47,892 nt of DNA from Lactifluus volemus (taxonomy: Eukaryota; Basidiomycota; Agaricomycetes; Russulales; Russulaceae). A program made the position numbers and the translations under genes. Positions within the stretch are counted from its first letter, which is position 1, and each line of letters begins with the position of its first letter. Positions 1 through 9,907 of the stretch are shown here, piece by piece. The notes under the pieces were generated by a model. It saw only the letters and a list, made by a program, of their open reading frames with translations, was not told where the DNA came from and ran no database searches. The stretch lies in contig WTXI01000274.1 in NCBI GenBank assembly GCA_022376515.1, positions 1 to 47,892 on the forward strand. Direction: 5' to 3'.

Positions 1-8
1 CCGTGGAA
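1..8. repeat. 8-bp target-site duplication, left copy (hAT element)
   Basis: CCGTGGAA at the very start of the window is repeated exactly at 6265-6272, immediately outside the two terminal inverted repeats. Eight base pairs is the target duplication length of hAT transposons. Confidence 0.85.
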
Positions 9-70
9 CAGTGTTGTGCCGGTCGCAAGACTGTCGTTAAAGTCGCGGACTGTCACCGATGTGACTTCTC

Positions 71-75
71 GCAAC
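71..75. repeat. 5-bp target-site duplication, left copy (copia)
   Basis: GCAAC directly precedes the 5' LTR and is repeated at 5949-5953 directly after the 3' LTR. Five base pairs is the normal duplication size for Ty1/copia integrases. Confidence 0.9.
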
Positions 76-216
76 TATTGCGGATACATCCGAAGTGACG
101 TCACTTAGACCTTAGTTTAGTATAAGTAGTCGGGGTCATGATCACAAAGAAAATAAAATCTCTTTTCCCCTTGATCTCACACCGTTACCATCTCGGGTCA
201 CGTTCACCAACTTATA
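76..216 (+). repeat. 5' LTR
   Basis: This 141-bp copy matches 5808-5948 at every base I compared. It holds a perfect 14-bp palindrome (93-106) with a CRE-type TGACGTCA core, a TATA-like box TATAAG at 121-126, and AATAAA at about 150, so U3 promoter and R polyadenylation signals are both visible. Confidence 0.93.
93..126 (+). promoter_or_regulatory. LTR promoter: CRE-like palindrome and TATA box
   Basis: AAGTGACGTCACTT at 93-106 is a perfect palindrome containing the ATF/CREB site TGACGTCA. TATAAG follows about 15 bp downstream at 121-126. This spacing suits a core promoter in U3. The same motifs recur in the 3' LTR at about 5825-5858. Function is inferred from motif identity alone. Confidence 0.5.
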
Positions 217-242
217 GGTTATGGGCCCTGACGCCTACCGCT
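217..242 (+). other. Primer-binding site complementary to the 5' half of initiator tRNA-Met
   Basis: The bases from 217, immediately after the LTR, begin GGTTATGGGCCCTGACGCC. Their reverse complement ends GGGCCCATAACC, which is the anticodon-loop sequence of eukaryotic initiator tRNA-Met, and continues into a plausible D-arm. This is the arrangement known from Drosophila copia and some fungal copia elements, where a tRNA-Met fragment cut in the anticodon loop primes minus-strand synthesis instead of the tRNA 3' end. Confidence 0.7.
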
Positions 243-417
243 AATACCTCTCTTCTCTCTTTCCATATACCCTTTGTGATTAATCGCTTTCCTCACATTA
301 AGCTTATTCAACGCATACATTCACCTCACACCCATCCTTCACCACATAACACATTAACTTATTCGACGCATACATCCACCTCATACCCATCCTTCACTAC
401 ATAAAAGTTTTTTTTTC

Positions 418-2046
418 ATGTCTTCAACACCTTCCAATCCTCTTACTCCACCATCCCCTTCCGGAACACCAGCTTCTGGAACATCGACCTCTGTACCTCA
501 TGTCATTCCTTCTGGAGCTGTTCCAGCATCAGCGTCTACAACCTCAGTTGCTTCCTCCGGTACTACCGCCACTACTGCATCAATGTCCGCACTTGCTGCC
601 GCCGCACATGTTATGCCATCCTTTTCTGCCAACGATATCCCCCTCACAGAACGCTACATCTCAGACAATACCTGGCCGTCGACCCTTGTCTTGGACCTTC
701 GTTCCTCAAATTGGGCAGAATGGAGTCATCGACTCGAAATTCTTGCCAGCAGAACTGGACTTGACCCTTGGCTCAACGGTACGCTTTTGCCACCCGACCC
801 TAATCTGAAATTGGCAAATAGTTGGGTTTGGTGGACCAATAATAACTCACTCCGCGGATTCATCATCCAACACATTTCCACTTATGACTACGACATCATT
901 TCCCCCCTTACGCTCGCCCATGAAATTTACAAAGTCCTCCGTACTCGCCACGAAAAACTCGGCCTGCATGCCCACGTCATCTTCAACAAGAAGCTCTCTG
1001 AGACCCACTTCCGAAAACATATCCCACTTACTCAAACCCTTACAGTCATCAAGGCCTTACACCAATCCATCGTCAACCTCGGCCCTTATGACGCAGACCG
1101 TATGTTGTGTACTTATATTCTCTACTCCTTAGGCCTGGAATTCCGCGAACTCCAATCCACGATACGCGCGATGACTATGGATCCCAACTGCACGTCGGCC
1201 ACGATTATCCAACGTCTCGAATCCGAGGAAGACCTGAATCAGCGCCGCGGTGATCAAGGGTTGGAAGCGTATCCTGACACTCCGTCTAACGCGCTCGTCG
1301 CTCGCTCCGGTTCCGCCTCTCAATCTCAAACTCAAAACACGCGCGATCGCCCACCGAGACCGACCTGCGTCAACTGTAGGAAAGTCGGCCATACGATCGA
1401 ATTCTGCATTCAACCTGGGGGCAAGATGGCTGGGCGCACTATCGACGAAGCCCGAGCTGCCCAAGCCGCATCGCGCCCTCGTACGCAACGCACGACCCAA
1501 ACACAAACGCACTCCGCCAACGTCGCCACCACCGTCGCGTCGCCGACCACCACTTCCACACCCTCTACGGTCACCGTGAACGGTGTCACCTATTCTATTG
1601 CTCCTGTTACGTCGTCTGCCGCTCCGTCCGCAACTCCCTCTACTACTTCTGCTCGGATCGAGGAAGTCCTTGACTCCGGCGAAAATTGGGAAGCGCTCGC
1701 TGCACTTGATGATGACGATGACTCCCTTTTCGTTCGGCCTGATGGGCCTTCCGTTACTTCTGCTTTCGCCGCCTCTGACGCTCCTAGCGTTACGCAACCT
1801 TTCCTACTCGATACCGGGGCTACGTGCCATATCTCTCCGGTGCGGTCAGATTTTTCATCTTTTTCCTCCATCCCTCCTCGTCCTATTAAAGGACTTGGTG
1901 GCGCTGCAGTTTATGCAATTGGCATGGGAACCGTACATATCCCTATTGCCCATGGACGTTTCCTTGTCCTACGTGATGCACTCTTCATCCCATCCAGTCG
2001 TGTTCGCCTTATTTCCGTACTGACGCTATGTCTCATCACAGTCTAA
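418..2046 (+). pseudogene. copia gag and protease region
   Basis: The 542-residue frame starts at the ATG at 418 after a poly-T run. A Ser/Thr/Pro-rich N terminus leads into a UBN2-like Gag core (about residues 75-280, with a WxxWxxRLE-type segment), then a CX2CX4HX4C zinc knuckle (CVNCRKVGHTIEFC, near nucleotides 1363-1404). The aspartic protease follows with the catalytic DTGA motif at about 1810-1821. The frame ends prematurely at 2046 inside the protease. The continuing peptide is found in another frame from about 2016, so a frameshift lies near 2013-2020. In an intact copia element this would be one polyprotein with integrase and RT. Confidence 0.9.
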
Positions 2047-2218
2047 CCTGCCATTTTAATTCTACCTCGTGCTGGCTCACAGACGCATGGGTTCCACCAT
2101 TGCACGTGGATCTGTCATTACCCCCGTCTCCTTTATTCCCTTTCTGTTCTGTTACCATTTCATTCGTCTGTTTCCGAACCTTCCGCATTCGCTTCCATAA
2201 CTGCCCCTGTCCCTGACA

Positions 2219-3060
2219 TTGAGACCTGGCACCGTCGCCTCGGTCATTGCAACCTTCGAACTCTTGTTGATATGGCGCGCGCTGGGTGGTGAGCGGGATG
2301 CGCATCGACCTCTCGTCCTTACCCCCAAGTGTAACGCTTGCATTCTTGGTAAACAGACAAAGACACCTGTTCCTAAACTTCGGGAAGCAGTCGGTCTACA
2401 AATCGTTTAGAAAAAGTTTACGTTGACCTTAGTGGTCCCTATTCTGTTCCTTCTCGGTCCGGTCATAAATATTGCATGAATATCGTTGATGATTATTCCT
2501 CATTTGCGTGGTGTATCCCGCTTGCCGCCAAAGGCGACGCACTTTATGCACTTAAAGTTTGGCACCGTTCGGTCGAAAAACAATCTGGTGACCGTCTGAA
2601 AGTTTTTCTGACTGATAACGGGGAGCTAATTTCTAATGCCTGCCGTGCCTGGTGCGATGCCCACGGCATTGTTCACCAACGTACTGGCCCCTACACATCT
2701 ATCCAAATGGGCGAGTTGAACGCATGCACCGTACACTTTTACATAAGCCCGTACCATGCGGATCGCCTGCGATGCTCCACTCGATTTATGGCATGAATTC
2801 TGCCTCACCGCCGCCTACCTAACAAATCGAACTGCATCTGTTGCACTCGGAGGACGTACTCCCCACGAACTCTGGTTCAAACAGAGACCCTCCATTGCTC
2901 ACCTTCGAGAAATTGGCTGCTCCGCCTACTCTCTCCTCCATAAGCACCCTAAAGTCTACGCACGCTCAATCTCAACAATTTTGATTGGTTACGCCCTCAC
3001 TCAAGGGCTTACCGCCTTTGGGATCGGGAGCAAGACCGCGTTTTCGATTCCTTCCATGTC
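2219..3060 (+). pseudogene. copia integrase region, frameshifted
   Basis: Fragments in different frames follow the order of a copia integrase. A WHRRLGH motif (about 2229) and CNACILGK (about 2336-2360) form the HHCC zinc domain of GAG-pre-integrase. NIVDDYSSFAW (about 2480) and TDNGEL (about 2610) carry two acidic residues of the DDE core. The segment around the third acidic residue (about 2700-2730) is altered and shifts frame. The C-terminal part (2756-3000) has TAAYLTNRT and TPHELWF, typical of the integrase end. A catalytic integrase is unlikely from this copy. Confidence 0.85.
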
Positions 3061-3564
3061 GTTTTTGTGGAGCACCTTGACTCTAAACCTCGCATCTTCC
3101 GTCCGGGCGAAATCGTCCCCGCTCTGCCACACGACCCCCAACTCCCCTCTCCTGAAACGCCTTTATATCCTCCTCTCTCTCATCCTTCTGAATATCTCCC
3201 GGCGGCTCCCCCGCTAATTCCATCACCATCGTCTGTTCACTTACCTCCTCAACCTCCTGTTCAACCGTTTTTTCCGCCTAACGCCCATACTGTCCCTCCT
3301 TTTTACCCTCCCCCTCAACCTGCATATAATTACAATCCGTTTCCTTTTGCTAATTTACCTAACATGCCAATCCCACCTGCTGCGCAAAGTGCGCCTCTTG
3401 TTTCGCCTCTGCAAAGTTTTTCTTCTACCATACCAATCAACGTCTCGCCTTCTAATACTGCTACTACCCCTCTTTCTTCGTCTTCCATCCATCTGTTACT
3501 ACTGTACTTTCTTCCAAAATACCAACATACCGTCAACTCCTCAAAGAATACCATCCATCCCTCA

Positions 3565-3785
3565 AGCATCGTCTTCACCCCCTCAAGATTCGTTTTCACC
3601 ACCTCAAGCTTCGTTTTCACCCCCTCAAGATTCGTTTTCACCACCTCAAGCTTCGTTTTCACCCCCTCAAAATTCGTTTTCACCTCCTCAAGCTTCGCTT
3701 TCACCTCCTCAAGATCCGTTTTCACCTCCTCAAGATGCAATTTCACCCCATCAAGAAACGCTTTCGCCTCCTCAAGTTCCGTCCG
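3565..3785 (+). repeat. 21-bp tandem repeat encoding seven-residue SFSPPQ(A/D) units
   Basis: About ten diverging copies of a 21-bp unit lie between integrase and reverse transcriptase, in frame with the downstream RT. They translate as a Pro/Ser/Gln heptapeptide of the form SFSPPQA/D. The first units differ by only one or two bases and later ones decay. This is a low-complexity linker of the polyprotein, expanded by slippage or unequal recombination. Confidence 0.85.
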
Positions 3786-3859
3786 CTCCTATTTCTATAC
3801 CTACGGTTTCTGTACCTACTGTTTTACCTACCGTTTTTGCTCCTTTACCTACTGATTTA

Positions 3860-4912
3860 CCTACAACTTCTACTGCTCCTCGCCGCTCCTCTCGTATCGC
3901 TGCCCGCCAACGCGCCAATGCCCCCGCCCTACTTGCCGAGTTCGCTCCGCTCCGAGACTCACACACGCTCATTCCCCTTGTCGTCGAAACCGATACCACA
4001 TCTAACTCCCTCGATGTTGTTCTTTCTGCCCTAACCTCCGGCTCCGCTACCCCCATTCTATCCGATGATGACGATCCATCCTGGTCTGAAGCGCTGGCTT
4101 CCCCAGAACGCGAATATTGGATCGCGGGCGGTCGTGAAGAACTCAAATCGTTGGAGGATCTCAACGTTTTCGTCCTTGTCCCCCGTTCCGCTGTCCCACG
4201 CGGTCAACGTGTCCTAAAAGGGAAGCTCGTCTGCAAACGTAAACGCGACGACGCTGGAAATATTACCCACTACAAGGTTCGCTACGTTGCCAAAGGTTAT
4301 GCCCAACAACACGGTATCGACTACAACAAAGTCTCGGCGCCCACGGCTCGCCTTGAATCTTTTCGCACCCTCCTCCACATTGCTGCGTCCCTTGACTGGG
4401 ATGTGCAACAATTCGATGTGAAAACTGCATTCTTACATGGCATCCTCCCTGACTCGGAGACCATGTTCCTCGAACAGCCTCCTGGCTTCGAGGTGGAAGG
4501 CAAAGAAGAGTGGGTAATGCGTCTCATGAAGAGTATTTATGGGATGAAACAGGCCAGTCGCGTTTGGAATGCCACATTCAATGCGGCTGTCGAACAATGG
4601 GGCTTCACACGTCTTGCATGTGAGTGGTGCGTGTACAAGCGTTCTTCACCCTCTGGGACTATCCTTTTCGCGGTTCACGTCGACGACATCGTCGCGATCG
4701 CGTCGTCGCCCGAAGAGAATTCCCGATTCCTGTCCCTCCTTCGCACGAAATGGGAGATCTCCGCGCTTGGTCCTGCTAAATTCGCTCTCGGCATCTCCAT
4801 CACGCGGCATCGACCAAGTCGTACCATCGCGCTCTCCCAATCGACCATGATCGATCGCGTTGTTGACAAGTTCGGCCAAAGCGATGCCCACCCCGCGGAC
4901 ACCCCATGGCAG
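3860..4912 (+). pseudogene. copia reverse transcriptase domain
   Basis: An uninterrupted stretch of the frame at 3347-5170 carries the whole RVT_2 core. It starts with the linker SRIAARQ and a DDDDPSWSEAL segment. Then come YKVRYVAKGYAQ, the DVKTAFLHG motif holding the first catalytic Asp (about 4417-4443), the EQPPGF loop, SIYGMKQ, and FAVHVDDIV, the YVDD-box equivalent with the two catalytic Asp residues at about 4680-4690. The RT core looks intact. The frame is lost at about 4912 (after DTPW), before the connection to RNase H. Confidence 0.9.
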
Positions 4913-5681
4913 CTGGTGTCGTCTTGGAACGACCTGACAAGTCAGTTCCGATTCCGTCGTCGGTTGCCGATTGGACCTCCCGCACTCCTTATCGGGAGCT
5001 CGTTGGTTCGCTCATGTACATTGCTATTGGGACGCGTCCCGACATTGCCTACGCAGTCAGTCGTCTATCCACGTTCCTGGACTGTTACCGTCCGGAGCAC
5101 TGGGGGCTGCCGTAAGAGTGCTTCGCTACTTAAAGGGTACTCGCTCTCTATCGTTAGTACTCGGCGGTAACACTCCCTTACGCCTTTCTGGATTCTCGGA
5201 CTCCGACTATGCCAGCTGTACCACCAGCAGTCGGTCTATCTCTGGCTACTGCTACAATCTTGGCACCGGCGCTGTGTCCTGGAGCTCGCGAAAACAGCGT
5301 ACTGTAGCCGATTCATCGTGCTATGCTGAATACATAGCACTCCACGACGCTTCGCACGAGGCGATCTTCCTGAGGCAATTACTCGAAGGTCTCGGTCATC
5401 CTGCACCCAACCCTACTCCTATCCACTGCGATAACCATGCCACGTCCATCATTGCCGAGGACCATGTTTGGCACTCGCGCATTAAGCACATTCGCGTCAA
5501 ATATCACCATGTGCGCGACTTGGTTGCTAGCAAGGATATCACCGTCATTCGTGTCCGATCCAGTGAGAACACAGCGGACATCCTGACGAAGCCATTGGCC
5601 AGGACCGACTTTTGTCGCCTTAGAGGATTGTTGGGACTACGCGTTATCGGTGTTGGAAGTGAGGAGGAGCACCCTACCTAG
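4906..5681 (+). pseudogene. copia RT-RNase H connection and RNase H, frameshifted
   Basis: The conserved connection peptide (YRELVGSLMYIAIGTRPDI) is readable at about 4990-5050 in one frame. From about 5105 the reading moves to the frame ending at 5681, with GFSDSDYASC, SWSSRKQ, SSCYAEYIAL and the C-terminal HIRVKYHHVRD and TADILTKPL signatures of copia RNase H. The acidic residues of the active site (SDSDYA, AEY, HCDN) are present. Two frameshifts therefore separate RT from RNase H. Confidence 0.88.
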
Positions 5682-5794
5682 GGATTTTTTCTTCTTCATT
5701 TTCCACTTTTTCTTTCTCTTATTTTCTTATTTTTCTTTGTGCCATGGACTTACCCTTACTATGGGTTCACATTATACTTAGAGTAGGTCATACG

Positions 5795-5807
5795 CGACGA
5801 GGAGGAG
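5795..5807 (+). other. Polypurine tract
   Basis: A purine-rich run ending GACGAGGAGGAG abuts the 3' LTR at 5808. This is the position expected for the plus-strand primer in LTR retrotransposons. Confidence 0.7.
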
Positions 5808-5948
5808 TATTGCGGATACATCCGAAGTGACGTCACTTAGACCTTAGTTTAGTATAAGTAGTCGGGGTCATGATCACAAAGAAAATAAAATCTCTTTTCC
5901 CCTTGATCTCACACCGTTACCATCTCGGGTCACGTTCACCAACTTATA
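5808..5948 (+). repeat. 3' LTR
   Basis: This is a 141-bp repeat of 76-216 with no difference found by eye. It begins TATTG and ends TTATA, and is followed by the GCAAC target duplication. Confidence 0.93.
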
Positions 5949-5953
5949 GCAAC
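5949..5953. repeat. 5-bp target-site duplication, right copy (copia)
   Basis: GCAAC matches 71-75. Together they mark a clean integration of the retrotransposon into the hAT MITE. Confidence 0.9.
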
Positions 5954-6264
5954 CAAACCATGACCACGACCTTATTGAGTGCCAGGGGGTGTCCCAGTAT
6001 ATTATGTAATGCAATTGATATTTGCATTGTATGTACATAATGGGATATCGTGTTCGCACGATACGTTCAAAATTACCTTAAGTAGAATAGGTCTGATGTA
6101 GCCACGACCCTTGCGCACACAGAGGCAGGACCCCATGGCAGTGATCATGGGCAGTGCTGGCACCCGCAAAGTCACGGACGTGTGACCGTTGACGACCTTT
6201 AGTGACTTTCTCACAATTTACGGTCAGTGACTTTGGCCTGAGGTCACCGACCGGCACAACACTG

Positions 6265-6272
6265 CCGTGGAA
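6265..6272. repeat. 8-bp target-site duplication, right copy (hAT element)
   Basis: CCGTGGAA matches bases 1-8 and directly follows the right terminal inverted repeat. Confidence 0.85.
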
Positions 6273-7099
6273 GACCTTGGCCATAGATGGCTCTGCCATC
6301 GGTTTTCTTTTAGCAGTGGCGATAGGTATCGCTCTGCTCAGTACGACGTCGGGATGTTCTCTACACTAAAATACGAAATCAGTCAGTCAAGATAGTGGGC
6401 ACGGGCTGGCGGTTTCAGCCTAATTAACCCGTCGAGCTCTCCGCAGGTGGGCGCGTCTGTCCTGACCTACATCCTGTCACGGAGCCAGATGAGAATCATC
6501 CCTGGTTTCATCGGCGCGGCGCTTGTGCTTTGCACCATGTTGTCGGTTCTTGTGCGTCTCCCCCTCCTTCACCAGGCTCACCTTTGATCCTCGATTTTAG
6601 ACGTGACTCTGCGCAGACCTTTTTTTGCACTATTACATGAGATATCGTCATCAGGCACACAGTAGGTACCAAAACGTTGTGGATCTCTATCATGCAGCGA
6701 GCCGGAGCTGCCGTTCGTTCTACACAAGATGCAGCGCGGCTGTGAAACACAAGTATGGGGTTAGGACACGCTGTACTTTGTACTACCTCGAAAGAACATC
6801 GGTGGCGAGATTTGGCTCTGGTGAGGGTAAGAAGCTACAAAGTGCGAAAAGAGCTCCACGGCCATGCGATACCGCTTTATCTTCGTTCACCTTTCCTGTA
6901 TATCGTCAATCCGTGAGCCTACTTGAGTAAGGCGAGTCTCACTCTGTGATCCAATTCTCGATGATTATATACTGTATATATAAAAGGGGGGCTACTTTCT
7001 AGGATGTGGAAGAGTGTTTATCGCGGGGGTGACCTTTGGTTACACCAAGGGGAACGGGTTCATGGTGGCGCAATTATCGTTCGAGTAACTTGGTAGATA
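6273..7099. other. No gene firmly supported; possible membrane-protein exon remnants
   Basis: On the plus strand, 6265-6372 can be read as a hydrophobic peptide containing AIGFLLAVAIGIALL. Another hydrophobic segment at about 6455-6550 (VGASVLTYIL onward) follows a TCCGCAG that could be a splice acceptor. Together they could be exons of a transporter hit by the hAT insertion, but no family was recognised. The rest of the stretch shows no convincing coding or RNA signal. Confidence 0.2.
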
Positions 7100-8640
7100 T
7101 CATACGATATCGCCATCTTCAAATTTCTCCACCTCCGATTCGAGCGTCATACACAGCGCGGTATTCGTGACTGTATCTCCCGCGCTATATGTCCCTTCTG
7201 TAAGGCAGTATCTGTGTGAGGCTATGGGCTTGCTTGCTAGGTCCTTTGACCATTCAATGTTGGCAACTTCCTGGGCTGAATAGCGGTTAAGGGCAGGATG
7301 ATCGGTAAGTCTGCGGTATATGCGGGACGCCCCGATAGCCATGATGATCACTAAATATGTTGTGGTGAGTGAAGCATACATGATCTCGCCTTGGAAACGA
7401 CTGACGCGCGAGAACTTGGAACATCTAAATTGAATTGGAATATGAGTTCTACAGGGTCTTTTCTTGTACGGCGAACCTACCAAGTTTAGCGGATCTAAGG
7501 GAACGAGGTGAAAAATGTTGAAAAGCTCAAGCAAAGGGAGTTACACACCATTCAGGTTCAAAATAATAAGGACCTGTGGGATACACCGTTAGTCACCTGT
7601 GGCTGGACCTACAAGATGAACACACCACAGGGGGAACCTCGGCGAGAGTTAGGAGGACAATCCATATCGAACCCTGGGGGGGGGGGTGACAGATCCTGTA
7701 CGATCAGTAGGCCAATATGAAGCGGCTACCTGCGTGCACATAAACCACCATACACCACATCGCTGACAATTTTTCCAACGCAGGAGACCGATTAGCATAA
7801 GAAAGAGAAGTGCAAGGTCAGAAATGAAGGTGGAGAAGACTGCGATCTTGGTGTGTTCCGCATTCACGACAATACAAGAGTCGCCATCCCAAATTGCGCG
7901 AGCCGTGACCCCACCTGAAAGCAGGGTCACGATAAAGACTTTGGGATTAAGAGGTAAACATACTATAAATATAGGAGACAAAGGTGGCGAGCCAATAAAC
8001 TGAGGCGAGTGTGGTGGTGACCTTGTTACGATCCCAGAGCGCGACGCTGAGACGGTGTTAGGTTCAGAAAGCCAAGTACAATAACTAAATATGACAAAGT
8101 CTTCCTCACACGCGTAGAACGATCAGTGCTGATGAGAATGCGAACGAGAAGTATCCAAACATCTGGGTGGCGACCAACAATTAAGACGGCATTCCCGAAA
8201 GCTGTACAGCATCTTACGAAGGTTGCGACGACCCAAGCCTAGACAATAGCTCAACGACCCTACGCACATGAACAGAGCAAGGGTAAGATATTTCTCTATC
8301 TGACAGTCAATTATATTAGATGTATCGAATCCCAGGAATTGAGACACAATGGCGAAGAGAGGGCACCAACGACATCCTAGGTATAGCTCCCCGGAACGAC
8401 TAAGTTGCGTGATCTTTTAATCTAAATTGAAGAGAGCACACCGGGAAAGCCCAAGTAAACCGGCGCTTTCTTGTTATAACGGAGTACTCCAAGTCGATGT
8501 TGTAGAGTAGCTCCCAGCTGGTGCGGGAGCCATTTGAGCGTCACATGCGAGGGAGAGAACGAATGTACCTTACATGTATATGCCACCCAAAACATGCATG
8601 AGTTTCACGAGAGCGACTGTCGTGTAAAGTGACATGAGTC
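7100..8640 (-). CDS. Seven-membrane-segment family protein, copy A (multi-exon)
   Basis: Family of unknown function, recognised by comparing the five copies in this window. Reading down the minus strand, exon 1 ends VALVKLMHVLGGIYM at about 8572, before a GTAAGG donor. The next exon reads SWELLYNID (about 8500), then LYLGCRWCPLF (about 8385-8355). Next come a VALWDRNKV segment (about 8040), the AEHTKIAVFSTFISDLALL helix (about 7850), and NLND-type and IIMAIGASRIYRRLTDHP (about 7345-7290) segments. A short polar tail ends at 7100. The hydrophobic stretches suggest a multi-pass membrane protein, possibly receptor-like; that is inference. Exon joins were not all resolved, and an 11-base G/C homopolymer near 7677 may disturb one exon. 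The 5' end is uncertain. Confidence 0.55.
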
Positions 8641-9907
8641 GACGACTTCAAAGTCAGGAGCGGGAACGGACAGGATTCCGTTGCAACAAGCGCAGGGTCG
8701 TGCCAATCGGTCATGATACAGAGCGAACGGGGTCAACTTGAATGCTGCCAAGTGGTAGGGAGGGGAGGAAATGTATCGCTGGTCACAACTTGAAAGAGTG
8801 AAATTGGGGCTAGAGAAGATGCAAATCGATCATATATTCCCTGAGAAGTGAGAGAAAGGAATGCATGTCCAAAACTTTACCGTCATCCCAAAATTTCCAC
8901 ACTTAGAAAATGCACGAGTGAGGCAATACGATAGAGCGTGTGGCGCAGTCCGGAAATGAATAAAAAGTGCAGAAACGTTATATTCCCTTAACGACTTCCA
9001 GAATACAGCAACTGACTCGGAGTCTCGGACTCGGAAGAGAGAGGCGCCATGCACGCTGTCACATGACCGGACTCGGGCCTATTCTGTGCCGTAAGTTTGG
9101 CACACTTGACTGTTCCCATGGTCAATTTGGCCGACCTTCGCAATCTAACGGACGCTCGAGGTATTTATACTCGTCTGCCACGATACCACCCCGAACAGGT
9201 GCTCTGGAGGTCCGTATTTACTAAAGGCGCCGACGAATGTGACTCATTCATTGGCTCAATACTAACGGTGTGGCGGGTGCAGAACTTATCCACGAGTACC
9301 GCGGAGATGCATCGATGATCACCAGGCTCTGGCTTTCCTAGCGCATTAATACCAGTAGCCAGTGTTGCTACAGTCTGGTGTGGTCCAGTGGGAGCTGTCA
9401 AACTCGACCGAACTCTAGAAATCGAAACAGTTCCTTCAACCACCTGGAAAAAACGGCAATTACTGCCCCAGTTGTGTAAGTTAGATGGGGCTGGGAGTGT
9501 ACAAGTGTCGGCTCGAGTGAGGTGGTAATAGACAAGAGTGGGGCAGGTGTGTAGGACTGAACGCTTTGTTCGGACCGCTGAGAGGCTTTCGAGAAGGCAC
9601 TTCTAGAGATCACACAGAGGGTGAGAGGGAACACGAGAAAATTGTGACCATAAGAGGGGAGCGTTAGAGGTTTATTTAGATGAACATGGATAACAAGAAG
9701 TAGGGCAGTCGTTGTAACAGCTAAAAGGTATGAAAAATATAGAGGAAGTAAAAGCGAGCCTTGAGAAGGCACGGTGCGCGGCTTGGGGTAATCGATTAAG
9801 CTACGCGTAGGGACTGGGAGGCGAATTAGGATTAGTATATATCGTCCGACTCGGATTGCCATCCTTCACCGTCAAGCCAAGCATCATAAAGAGCTGGATA
9901 TTCACGG
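8641..9907. other. Spacer between family copies A and B
   Basis: The first 200 bp or so upstream of copy A resemble the region upstream of copy B (a shared GTGCCAATCGGTCAT motif at about 8701 and 11423), so they belong to the duplicated unit. The remainder has no recognised gene. A 154-residue minus-strand frame at 9398-9862 has two hydrophobic stretches but no family resemblance, and I do not call it. Confidence 0.4.

Larger units (their letters stand above)
76..5948 (+). mobile_element. Ty1/copia LTR retrotransposon, full length, coding region broken
   Basis: The element is bounded by two 141-bp direct LTRs (76-216, 5808-5948) that I read as identical, and by a 5-bp target duplication. A primer-binding site follows the 5' LTR and a purine tract precedes the 3' LTR. 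Domain order is gag with a zinc knuckle, aspartic protease, GAG-pre-integrase zinc motif, integrase, reverse transcriptase, RNase H. Integrase before RT is diagnostic of the copia superfamily. Frameshifts or stops interrupt the reading frame near 2015-2046, 2290, 2720-2760, 3010-3200, 4912 and 5105, so the copy is not autonomous as read. It sits inside an older hAT MITE. Its LTR ends are TATTG and TTATA rather than the usual TG and CA. Confidence 0.95.
9..6264. mobile_element. Non-autonomous hAT-type element (MITE), split by a copia insertion
   Basis: The ends are perfect 16-bp inverted repeats: CAGTGTTGTGCCGGTC at 9-24 and its reverse complement at 6249-6264. The CAGTG terminus and the 8-bp duplication outside it fit the hAT superfamily. 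Removing the 5.87-kb retrotransposon and one copy of its target duplication leaves about 378 bp (9-75 plus 5954-6264), with no transposase, so it depended on an enzyme supplied elsewhere. Inside the ends are repeated, diverged GTCAC/AGTC-type motifs (around 32-66 and 6171-6247), which could be subterminal transposase sites. Assignment to hAT rests on termini and duplication length, not on a coding region. Confidence 0.8.

Noticed and set aside
138..404. 88-residue frame starting inside the 5' LTR
   Set aside because: It lies across the LTR, primer site and leader. The leader contains a short repeated ACACATTAACTTATTCGACGC-like motif, and the composition is not protein-like.
1129..1797. 222-residue minus-strand frame
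   Set aside because: Shadow of gag; the plus strand has the zinc knuckle and protease, while this frame is Arg-rich with no family pattern.
3330..3746. 138-residue minus-strand frame with VKTNLEGVKTKLE repeats that looks like a coiled coil
   Set aside because: It is the antisense reading of the 21-bp SFSPPQ repeat in the copia linker; the plus-strand frame is continuous with RT.
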